A stretch of DNA of 64,000 nucleotides from the NCBI GenBank assembly GCA_032164245.1, contig JAVMKO010000001.1, positions 74,335,892 to 74,399,891 of the forward strand. Reading direction: 5' to 3'. The notes beneath the pieces were generated by a model. That model had not been told where the DNA came from, did no database searches, and saw nothing but the letters and a program-made list of their open reading frames with translations. The DNA comes from Sternotherus odoratus (Eukaryota > Chordata > Testudines > Kinosternidae). Below are positions 24,601 to 36,600 of the stretch, one piece after another. The stretch's first letter is position 1. Each line of letters begins with the position of its first letter. Both the position numbers and the translations under genes were made by a program.

Positions 24601-27600
24601 CTCCCCCCTCCAACAGACCCGAGCAACTCTGGGTATTTTTGCTAGTAAGCTATATTCCTCCATATGTTTGTGCAGGCTGTTTTCTGACATCTTAAATTAA
24701 GTGGCCTGCAGCTGTAATGGCACCAAATTTAGCTCTTTATTTACATAACCTTGATTTGTGCACAGAAGATTACAATCACTCTCCTGAAACAACAGGCAAA
24801 AATCTCTTCTTAAATCCACTCAGTGGAACTCCATTCTAGTCTTCTCTCCTTGCATCCCAACTCTCTCATTGAATGTCTGACTCCAGATATGCCTTTTGGG
24901 TCTCCCCAGGTGGAGGGTGAGTACTTGTCCCTTGAAAATAAGATTGGTAGGTAGCTCTTTTAAAAATCTTATTCAGTCACTAAAGGCCTAGTTAAAGATC
25001 ACCACTCCAAATAATCTTTCTCCCACATGGGATAAAATTTAATGGTCACAGGAGCTGAGCTGAGTTCCAGCACTTCCCCAAAAGAAACTTTAAAGTTTGT
25101 TTCTTGAAAAGAATAACTGATGTGAAGGTTGCATGAATGAAATAGATTAGAAGAAATAAAATATGAAAAAGAATAAAGGGGAGGATCCATTTGAACCTAT
25201 TCTGAAGTTCATTTTTGTTCCACATCTACAACTTGTGTTCTGTTGCTTAACCCAGAGCAATGATGCAGTGTTATGAAAATTCCCCTGCTTTCCCATCTGC
25301 CCAAGCTCTACTTAATGGTCCATTGGAGGGAATTCTCTTCTTTCAGTGGATTGTGTTGATCTTCAAAATAGGATCATGCATGTCGTCTTCACTCCCCCTT
25401 GGTGGGACTTGGGTGCCATCCCAGGCTTCCCTGTAGCATGGCTTCCCAGGATCAGACTGGGAAAAATCATAAATGGTGGTACACTTAAAAGTTCCACTCC
25501 CAACCCAACCTTTGCACCTTTGTGCTAGCAAAGGAATGTTACTAACAGTAGATTGTGCAGATCTTCAGATGATCACTTCCCTCCTTTCTTGCATGCTGGG
25601 TTGAATAGTAAATTTGTAATAGTTCATGTAGATAGTCAGAAATGCAAATTACCTGTGGTATTGTTTCAGGTTGCCTAGAGATATAGACAGACATCGATAC
25701 AGTAATTTAGATTTTGTTCACATTTTGAAGGTTATCTTTGCAACCATAAGGGTTAGACTCTTTTTAAATAAAAGCTTAAATTCTGAAGGACAACATGGTA
25801 ACCACAAGGAAAGTTTTGGCTTGCTGGGCTGCTCATCAGTCATTAAGCTTTTAACTAGGGCTTTTGATTAATGTCCGTTAACTCACATGATTAACTCAAA
25901 TAATTGTGATTTAGTCGCAGTTTTAATCGCACTGTTAAACAATAGAATACCAATTGATGTTTGTTAAATAGTTTCTGATGTTTTTCTACACTTTCAAATA
26001 CATTTTATTCTTGTTGTAATTGAAATCAGTGTACAGTACTCACTTTGGTATTTTTATTACAAATATTGGCACTGTAAAAATTATAAACAAGAAATATTTT
26101 TCAGTTTACCTCATACGAGTACCATAGGGAAATCTCTATCGTGAAAGCACAATTTACAAATGTAGATTTTTATTATTTTTTTTGGTTACATAACTGCACT
26201 CAATAACAAAACAATGTAAAACTTTGGAACCTACAGGTCCGTCCACTCAGTCCTCCTTTTTGTTCAGCCAATCACTAAGAGAAACAAGTTTGTTTAGATT
26301 TATGGGAGGTGTCTGCTGCTTATTTACAATGTTACCCTGAAAGTGAGAACAGACCTCCGCATGGCACTTTTGTAGCCGGCATTGCAAGGTATTTGTGCCA
26401 GACATGCTAAACATTTGTATGCCTCTTCAAGCTTTGGCCACCATTCCAGAGGATATGGTTGCATGCTGATGACCCTTGTTAAAAAAAAAAAAGTGTTAAT
26501 TAAAATTTGTGACTGAAATCCTTGGGGGAGAATTGTATGTCTCCTGCTCTGTTACCCATATTCTCCCAAATATTTAATGTTATAGCAGTCTTGGATGATG
26601 ACCGAGCACGTGTTCATTTTAAGAACACTTTCACTGGGGATTTGACAGAACGCAAAGGTACCAATGTGAAATTTCACAAGATAGCAACAGCATTCAACCC
26701 AATGTTTAAGACCCTAAGTGCCTTCCAAAATATGTTGGGGTGGAGTGTGGAGCATGCATTCAAAAGTCTTAAAAGAGCAAAATTCTGATGCGGAAACTAC
26801 AGACCCCGAACCAACGAAAATCAACCGTCTGCTGGTGGCATCTGACTCAAATGATGAAAATGAACATGTCAGTGTGCACTGCTGTGGATCATTATTGAGC
26901 AGAACCCATCATCAGCATGGACGCATGTCCTTTGGAATGGTGGCCAAAGCATGAAGGGGCATATGAATGTTGAGTGCACCTGACGTAAATATCTTGTTTC
27001 ACCGGCTCCAACAGTGCCATGTGAACGCCTGTTCCCACTTTCAGGTGACGTAAACAAGAAGTAGATAGCATTATCTTCTGCAGATGTAAACAAGCTTGTT
27101 TTTCTGAGCGATTGAACAAGTAGAACAGAGTGGACTTGTAGGTTCTACAGTTTTACATAGTTTTATTTTTGAATGCAGTTATTTTGGTAAATTTTACATT
27201 TGTAAGTTCAACTTTTGTGATAGAGATTGCAGTACAGTATGTGTATTAAGTGAATTGAAAAATACTATTTTAATTTTACCGGGCAAATATAATAAATATA
27301 AAGTGAGCACTGTATACTTTGTATTCTGAGTTGTAATTGAAATCAGTATATTTGAAAATGTGGAAAACATCCACAAATATTTATATAATAAATGGTATTG
27401 TTGTATAACAGCATGATTAATCACAGTTAATTTTTTAATCACTTGACAGCCCTATTTTTTACTTAATTTTTTTTGCTGGTTTTTGGAACACACTGAAGAT
27501 GTGACTTGCACCCCAATATATCTGAACTCATAGATGTGGAAGAAGTATGCTTCTTCCTATATGTTTGAGTTCTTGAAAAAGCTGCTGTAGTTCATGCAAA

Positions 27601-30600
27601 TTGGTTGAAAATACAATCATTGGTCCAATGGGGTCTACCAAGACTAGTTCATGGTGTCCTCTGCTCAATGTTCAAGTTCATAAGACCTTTGACTTTGAAT
27701 CCATGTGGTGAAAAGAAATCTGGAAAATTGTTCTGCCATTTTTTAATCCCACAGAGTTAGGTATAGCCCATTGGAGTCTAATGTTCACCACAACTAGCTA
27801 TCTTTTTAACATGGAAATGTGACCTGCCTATCTCCTCTTGATATGAGCAGCCACTGGCTGTCTGCATTCTGTATGAGTAGTGTTCTGTGTGTTCAGTTTT
27901 TATTTATAAATAATTATTATTCCAGGAATTTTTCAGTGTTTATTTTTTAAACTATTTCACCCCAGTTTTAATGTTTAGAAAAATGGGGAAAATCATGGAA
28001 AAATAAAAAACTTTAATATACATGTTTTATTACAGTATAACTGAAATGTTTTTATGTACAAACGTATTTTTTGTTTGAGCTAGTAGTTTTACCAGAAATC
28101 CCCGTTTGCTACACCTGCATATTTTTTTTTCTAAGTATCCTCATTCATTTTGAGCCTCTTGCTGTCATGAAAATTGTCCAGTTTTGAAAATAAGTCCTCT
28201 ACAACCGTAGATCCAGGACATATGCTCAGAGCTTGCCATGCCACTTGTCTGAAATGGGGAAGTATGTCTTCATGATTGCTCCAAAAAGCAAGCACATCCA
28301 GTTTCACATGGTCAAAGTTAGGCATGCTTATGTAAGTAGTAAATTCCCCTTTCAGATTTGAAGTTTCATCTGTAGTGTCAAATGGTTGAAACACTCTGGC
28401 ATAACGGTCAGTCTGCTACAAAATTCACCTCGAGCAAGGGGTGCAACACCTGGATCACATTCCAAAAAGAATCTTTGGCACCAAACACTGGGAGTTCCAA
28501 TTTCGCACCACTCTCGTCTCCCATCTCTCAAAACCTTCAACACAGCAGTCAGTGAAAGCATTTTTTTTGTTTTTGTTTGTTTTCTGGTATCAGAAGGATT
28601 TCCAGTAACAGCTGGGCTTTCTTGCAGTATGTTTCTCATGCATCTTTTATGCTGAATTCAGCTGAGATTTTGGTTGTCAGGATCCAGTAAACATCTGTAT
28701 TGGCAAATGGCAGTAGTCGGAGAAACTTCCAGTCTTTGGGTCACGTAGGGATTCCAAGTTTTCAACAAGTTACATTGGTGCACAGAATCTGGAAATCATT
28801 TTGGTTGTGTGCCAGTCTAGTCAGAGTTTCTGCTTTAGAACCAAAAAACTAAGGATGATCTAGGAGAGGGGTGGGCAAACTATTTGGCCTGAGGGTCACA
28901 TTGAGTTATGGAAATTGTATGGCAAGCCATAAATGCTCATTAAATTGGGAGTAGGGGTGTGGTCTCTGGGGTGGGCCAGAAATGAGTTCAGGGTGCAGGA
29001 GGGGACTCCGGGTTGGGGTGTAGGGGGAGTGAGGGCTTTGGGGTTGGGCTGGGGACAAAGGGTTTGGGCTGCAGGAAGGAGCTCTAGAGTGGGACCAAGG
29101 GTTCAGAGGGGGATCAAGGATAAGACAGGCTGTTGGGGCACCAGGAGGTGAGGGCTCTGGCTGGGGATGTGGGGCTTGGGGTACAAGGGGGGCTCAGGAC
29201 TGGGATCGAGGAGTTTGGAGGAGGAGAGGGGGATCAGGGCTGTGGCAGGGGATTGGAGCATGGAGCTGTCTCAGGCTCTGGGCAGCTCCCAGAAGCGTGT
29301 TCCCCCTTCTGGCTTTGACGCATGGTCAAGCGGCTCAGCGCGCTGCCCCATCTGCATGCACCACCCTGCAGCTCGCATTGGCCACAGTCTGCAGGATTGG
29401 CGCCTGCGGACAGGGCAGTGTGCAGAGCTGCCGGGCCAAGCCACCCTGTACTACATAGGAACCTGAGGGGGATCATGCCGGCTGCTTCCTGGGAGCCATG
29501 CAGAGCGGGGCAAGCCCTGTACCCCACTCCTTGTTGGGACCTGAGGGCCAGATTAAATGGTCTGATGGGCTGAATGTGGCCCACAGGCCATAGTTTGCCC
29601 ATCCTAATCTAGGAGATGTGGTAGCTCAGTCCACACATTCTTTACATAATCCAGTGAAGTACAAAGTCCTCCAATGTTAGACAATGGGGTAGGTAATCAG
29701 CAAGTTGGCTCTGCACTGTGTAAAACAAAGCCTTCAACTTGTTCGCATGCTTGAAAATGGCCCTGAACTCAGTGATACAAGATTTCATGTCTTTCATTTC
29801 TTCTGTAGCCAGTAGTTCCTGACAGCAGATCATTAGTCAGATAAGCAGGACAGGTAATATGCAACTCTGGTTTCTGGTTGCATTTAAACTCCAGTGCAAA
29901 CATAGCCATGTAGGAAGCAGAATCTGTGTTAGTTGTGGCTACATTTTCCCGAGTTTGTTGGTATGTCTCAAACGTGTCCATTACTGCTTCGTTGACAAAA
30001 TGGGTGTCACTGAGTAGATGAATGTCACAATCAGCACAAAAGAAGATGGATTTATTTTCTTTAAAATAAAAAAAAACAAAAGGCCAAGAATTGGATGGTC
30101 CAAAGAATCAGGAGACTCATCAAAAATCAGATTAGGCACTATATTTCTATTTGTTCATTCCATCAGTTTAGATACTTAAAGCATTGTCATTCTCTTTCCG
30201 ATATTTGAGTGAGATTGTCTGCATTAGGAAGGGTTTTTGCCATTTGATAGCATTCTCACAAAGTCACTAATAGGCTCCTCCACTATTAACAGGAAGAGCA
30301 TGCACATTCATTGACATAATCATGCTGTCTCTTCTTTCATTAAAGCCCCGGTGAAAACTCCTGATATTGACTGTTTACCCCAAAGCTCACTTTCTTCTTT
30401 AAGCTGCTTGTTACTTACTTCTGAAATGCTCCTTTATTTTGTCAGTGTGAGCATTGCATCCTCTTTGCTCCTGTCTTTACTTTCCTTGAAAATTTCTAAG
30501 CACTGATTTTCTTGTTGATATTTAGGCATAGATTTGTGTTTTTCACCCCATCTTTACCTCTTTATCAGTGAAAGATTTATTGTTTAAATTCAGCACTGCA

Positions 30601-33600
30601 CTGAACGGGTGCAAAGAAATAGATGGGAAAAGCCTGCTTCTGAGGCAAGCATAGGCTGTGTATACTACCACAGTAAGTTAACCTAAGTTACACAACTCCA
30701 GCTACTTGAGTAACGTAGCTGCAGTCGATATATCTTAAGTAGACTTACTGTGGTGTCTACACCATGCTGGGTCAATAGGAGATTCTCTCCCGTCGACTTA
30801 CCTTATTCCACTCATTCCCAGTGGAGAACTGGGGTTGACCAGAGTGTCCTGCCATTGATTTAGTGGGTCTTCACTAGACCTGCTAAATCAACCCTGGTGC
30901 ATCGATCAGCAGAGCATCAATCTCTCGGTAGTGTAGATGTAGCCATAGTGATATTAATGTTTGATATTTTTTTTCCAACCTCGACTGTTCACGTGTTCGG
31001 TGTTTAACACTGCAGAATTGCTTCAATCTTGGAGCTGCAGGACACCACAATCATGGAAAATGTTAGTGTTTAGCAAAAATAAGCACCCAAAAAGTGAGTG
31101 GATTGACAAATGAGTGTAAATGACTCAAACTTTTTTAATTAAAAAAAAAACTTGAAAATGTATTGGTCAAAATCAGTAAAGTCTGAAAATGCAGAGCAGT
31201 GTCTGAGCTGCACCTCTACAGTGATGAGGGTTGGATTAATGGAGGATGCAGTCTGTCCTGTTAGGCAAATTATGCTTTCAGGATCCTGACAGGTGAAGCC
31301 CTCAGTTGCACTAAATACTGTGGGTTACCACGAGTCAGTGGTATACAGAATCATAGGTGTTCTGGATAGAGGGAAAACATGAGGTCTTGTAATCCTGCCA
31401 TTAACTCAAGCTTAAACTGTGAGTAGCTGTCTCCACTAAATTTACACTGTTTTACATTTTAGTAATCCCTTGACTGAAGAAGCCCCTGTTTACATTTATA
31501 CTAAACCTAAATTTATTCTTTCAGCACAGATAAGAGATTATACTTAAGATCAGGAGTTTTAAGCTCTCTCCTGTGGTCTTATTAGTGCCTTGGTTGTATG
31601 TTATGTATTCTTAGGATGGTTTAAGGTTCCTGTAACACTTTCCAGGAAATGCCAGTTCTCAATCAAGCATTACAGCAGCCAGCACAAAATATTATTTTAC
31701 GAGCTGACAGATGCTGTGCTATAAGGGGGCACAGTTTCCTGGTACCTCCATTTGTGGTTGTGACCAAGTTGAGGATCTCTCTCCTAGATTTTGGTGGGTC
31801 TCCTTTTGGTCTTTGTTACACCACAATCAGCACCCCCCAAAACCCCACCATTGTCTTAAGCTGTTCATGCTTTTAATGTATGCATCTTATCTTTGTGTGG
31901 CCTCCCTTCTCTTCCTACTGTAGTCTTGTGATAGTCTGGACTTTTTGCAGCAATTGAATGTCCTTTTTAAAAAACTGATCAGTACTCTACAGGGTGCGTA
32001 GGGCTGGACAAGGGCCTTTATACATTTAAGCTATTAGTGCTGACTATTTAATACATCTCATTATTCTTTTCACTCGTGTTGCTATATGGTGCAATCAGTT
32101 TGGTCGCATTGCTAGTATAATAGGTTTTTTTTCATCCAGCTCTGTTCCAGTGAATCTTTCCTGTGTTGGGTTCATGAAGTGCCCAGACTTCTGCTCTGTT
32201 GTGCTGTTATATCTTACTGTCAGTAATCCAGAGAGGTCACTATAGCATAGTGATTTCTTTATCTAAAATTACAGGAGTGTTTGCTTTTTAATGGAACTAG
32301 AACTTTAGTATTTTGGCATAAATGTTGTTGTATTTCATTATATGACTTTTAGAACTAATTATTGAAGTATGTGTTTCTATGTAAGAAATAATCCACACGA
32401 GGTACTTATTCTTATAGGCTAGGAAGCTTGATCTAAATTGGACAACAAGCTGTTTCCATAGATCTATTCTAGACTCCCTTAGTGGGAAAAGTCAAATTCA
32501 TGTGGAACAGAGTGTAGGAGGCTGTGCAAGGTTAGTAAAAAAACACAATACATCTGCTTCTGTATAATCAAACAATAGGATTGATTATTAGTTGGAAAAA
32601 ATCAGAAAACAAATTACTTTGAGGAAAGCATAGTTACAATAGATGAGTCTAATGGGATGTCGCTTTGTCATATTTAATAAAAAGGCAAGAGTAAAATTAA
32701 GCTTGGATTATTCATTAGATAAAAGCTTCAAAACTGAGCATATTTGTTGTCTGCATTGTCTTGTAGTATCTCTTTATTCTGTCTTCTGGCTGAATACAGA
32801 AGAGTATTCAGTCTAGTTTTTTGCAATATCTTGAGATATGTAGCTGAAGTTTGGCAAGACAAAGGATTACATCTGCCTTAAATGTGATCTTTTTGCTTTA
32901 AGTAAATCTGACTCACTGTACATTAGTTGTTTAATGGCAAAAATTTGGTCATAGTTGTTGAAATTCAGGTGACAACTTGATATTGATCTAATTTTGGAAC
33001 ATTTCCTCTCAGCCACCTTGTCCACCATCTAAGTTAGACTAAGGTAGGAAGATAAGGGAAGCGACACAAAGATCAGATGCATACATTTAAAGGCATGAAA
33101 AGCCTAGGAAGGAAATTCCATCCCAAACTGCTCCACGGTCCCAGATTTGGAGGTAGCCTACTTAAATCACATCTTCGTCAAATTACTGTTCCTCCCTCAA
33201 AACAACCTGAATAGGGTATCATGAAAATTGGGTTTCAAAGCTCTGACTGTTTACAAATTCCCCTATAAATACTTTGGAATCTGGTCAAGTCAAACTGATG
33301 TTACTAGTGTAGTGTCAAGGCCTTGTCTAAGCTAATGTAGTGTGGTGTCTAGGCCTTGTCCACACATGCAGGCACATGCTGCCCACCTGATTTGGAGGGA
33401 TGATCTTTAAAAATAAGGATATTCTAACATCCTTTGTCTTGTGCAGTAAGACTGCCCACTAGGTGTCATTGTGACAGTAGGATTTTTTGTGATGTGGAAA
33501 CTTGTCCATTAAGAACTCAAACAATCAGTTTTCCACACAGATTAATGCTCAGAAATCAAATGGTATGTTGTTGGTCATTATCAGTGTGGGATGAGTTGAA

Positions 33601-36600
33601 TTTTCTGTTGATGGAAGTTGATCTGTCACTATGCTTCCCTAATTTATCCACCATAGGGAAGGATAGGTGCTAATGTGCTAGCCTTTTAGGTACAACTGTT
33701 GAATTTTATGCTTGTGGATTTCACTGGAAATTGTACATTTTCAACAGTGCCATACTTTTTTGAATCTGTTTACCTCTCAGTGGGGACACAAGTTTCCATC
33801 AACATTAATAGAGTTTATGAAATAATATACACTGAGAGAACAATAAGCCTTTATGACTGAAATACTTGGTTTTACCTGAGCGTGTTTTTTAAATGGAAAT
33901 AGGCTTTTTCATTGCAGCTTTACCAAATTAATCTATTGCCCTAGGAACAAAACAAAGATCTATCAAATCTATTTCTGATATGATCTTCAAGTCAGAATAG
34001 AAAACCTTTCCAGAAAGATTATTGTGTGATTGGTGGATTTAAACTTGCCACATGAGTTCCCCACCTTTTCCCACCCTCCTCCACACACTGTTTAAGTTAC
34101 TGAAAGAGGCTACGAAGAGAAACAAATGTGAGGATGAGGAAGTATTAGTCTTGTATTACTAGTTTAGTGGTGGTAAACTGAAACAAAAGTCTCCTAAAAA
34201 TAATTACACCACCTTCTTTCTCTCCCACCTCCCCTCCCCAAATCTGGTAGAAGTGTTAGTGGGACTTCAACAGATCCTGGTTCATCTGAGGTTTTAAATT
34301 ATTTTTTTCTTTATATTCTTTTTATATATTATGCCAATTCTATGATGCAACTTGGATTAAAACTTTTTATAAAGAAAAGGGTACAGGAGTAGCTATGGGA
34401 CCAGCAATGGGCTTCGGGAGCCACATTCTTAAATAACATGTAGGAAGCTTTATTATAAGTGGTGCAAGTAATGATGACTGCAGTTATGGTTGCCCAACAC
34501 TTTCCATATACAGTAGACTCTCGATTATCCAGGATTGGGTTAACCAGGATGTGGATTAACCAGGATGTCAAAAAAAATATGCCTAACTCGCAGGGCCAGC
34601 TCTGGCTTTGTTGCTGCCCCAAGCACACCAAAAAAAAAAAACCCACCAGGATGCAGGGCAGCCAGTGAACCAACATCCCCTCTCCCCGGCTCAGGGTGGC
34701 TGGTGAACCAACACTCCCCCCCCCCCCCCGCCCCATATTTCCTATGGATGGTGATTATCTGGGATTTTATTAACCAGGGTTAATTTTTTCCTTATCATCC
34801 TGGATAATCGAGAGTCTACTGTAAGACTGTTTTCAGTTGCATGTAATTTTGCTGAACTTTAACCATTTGGGCTGAAATTTACCATACAGTGTTGCAGAAA
34901 TATTGCATAAGAATTGACAGGAATTGACCGACAGGACACCTATCTGACCCAGTATGACTTTAGCCACTAATTGAGACTTCAGAAGAAGGTGCAAGAAACT
35001 TGGAAAACTATGGACTAACTTGCCTCCCAGAGATCTTTGTGAATTGCAGAGGGCCAGCGAGGAAGGCACAGAAATCTGGAATTTTGACCAAGTGGCTGCA
35101 ACTTTAATTTCTTAACAGAATAATTTCTCAAGGCCATCTCTCCTGGGTGCACTGGGAATGGCAATAGATGACTTGCCTGCCATCTACTCTCCTTGTTTCA
35201 ATGCTCGGATCCAGAGCATCATGTTCACAGTACTCAACCCACCCACTTAAAATGAGACTTCATCAAACTGTATTATTCCAATCCATACTGCATTTTTCAC
35301 TGGTGGGTGGAGTGGTAAGAGGTTGTCATTTGCTTACCCTAGGCCTTAATTAAGTACCCCATGTCCCAGGGAGCCAAACCAGGAGCCTGTTGCAGGCATC
35401 TGGATTGCTCAGTGAGAGCTCATCAGTTAAGCAGAGCTGAGTGGTGTCATGGGGCAGCCAAATGGCTGTGGCCTATCCACCTGTCCCTACCCCAGAAAGC
35501 CAGCCCTTCTTCCTCAACGCTTATGCCCTCAAGCGTAAACATTTGAATCTGTCTTTAATAAACAAAACTATCACCACCACTCTTTCCTTGTAATGTAATT
35601 GAATGTTCTCATTATCCATATAGATGGGAAGTCCTTTCTGAGATCAGTGCCTTGAGGGAAACTCATTGCCTCTAATTGTTGACTTTAAAAAATAAAAACT
35701 GTTCATCCATTTTAAATCTTACCTTTCAATTTCATTGTATGTCCCGTTTTGCTCTTGTTTTATGAAGAGTGCCCAATTTACCTTCTTTATATTGTTTTAT
35801 TAATATGTAGATTTTCTCTCCAAACACAGTCCCAACCTTTTCAAACAAACTCTTTATCTGGAAAACTTTTACCTTGAATTGTTTTATGTCCTCTCTCTGG
35901 ATTCCTGTTTAAGCTGTAGCATGTCTTTTTATTATTATTATTATTTGCCAGGTGACCAGAATTGAACATAGTATTTTATGTCAAGTCATACCATTGATGG
36001 TCTAAATGCTATAATACCTAATTTTTGGTATTTTCTGTCCCGTTTCTTATACATCCTAAGTCCTGACATCTTGCGGGGGGGGGGGGGGGGCGGCTGTTTG
36101 GACTATTACTGCACATTGAGGTGTTTATATTGACAGCAAGGTGTTTTTTCTGAGTGTCACTACTTGCCATTAAATAATTTGGCTGGCAGGTGTTGCAGAA
36201 GCAGTGTGTTTAGCCCGTAGCTAGTCACTGGAGAGCATCTTACCTGTTTCTGTAACTAAGTGGTGTTGACTGGAGAGATCTATCTATCCTATGTCCACTT
36301 CATAGAATCATAGAATATCAGGGTTGGAAGGGACCTCAGGAGATCTCAGGAAGGGATCTCAGGAGATCTCAGGAAGGGACCTCAGGAGATCATCTAAGTC
36401 CCCAATCCCCAATTAATCATCCAGCAGATTTTTGGCTCATATTCCTAAATAGCCTCCTCAAGAATTGAACTCACAACCCTGGGTTTAACAGGCCAATGGT
36501 CAAACCATTGAGCTATCACCCCCCGCAAAGTTAATGCTTCCCGGTCTCCTCCATGACAGGCGGGGATACTTACCACTGTACTAACGAGGAGCTGCATCTA

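Noticed and set aside
24337..24690. 117-codon minus-strand frame with a repeated Gly/Arg/Glu motif
   Set aside because: It is the C-rich repeat array of the Helitron read on the other strand.
28933..29602. Gly/Trp-rich frames and an antisense 122-codon frame
   Set aside because: They lie inside the MITE 28867-29607 and are low-complexity.
36074..36091. G run, and similar C/G runs at 19208-19226, 34719-34733 and 51832-51844
   Set aside because: Simple homopolymers without other structure; length may be affected by sequencing.
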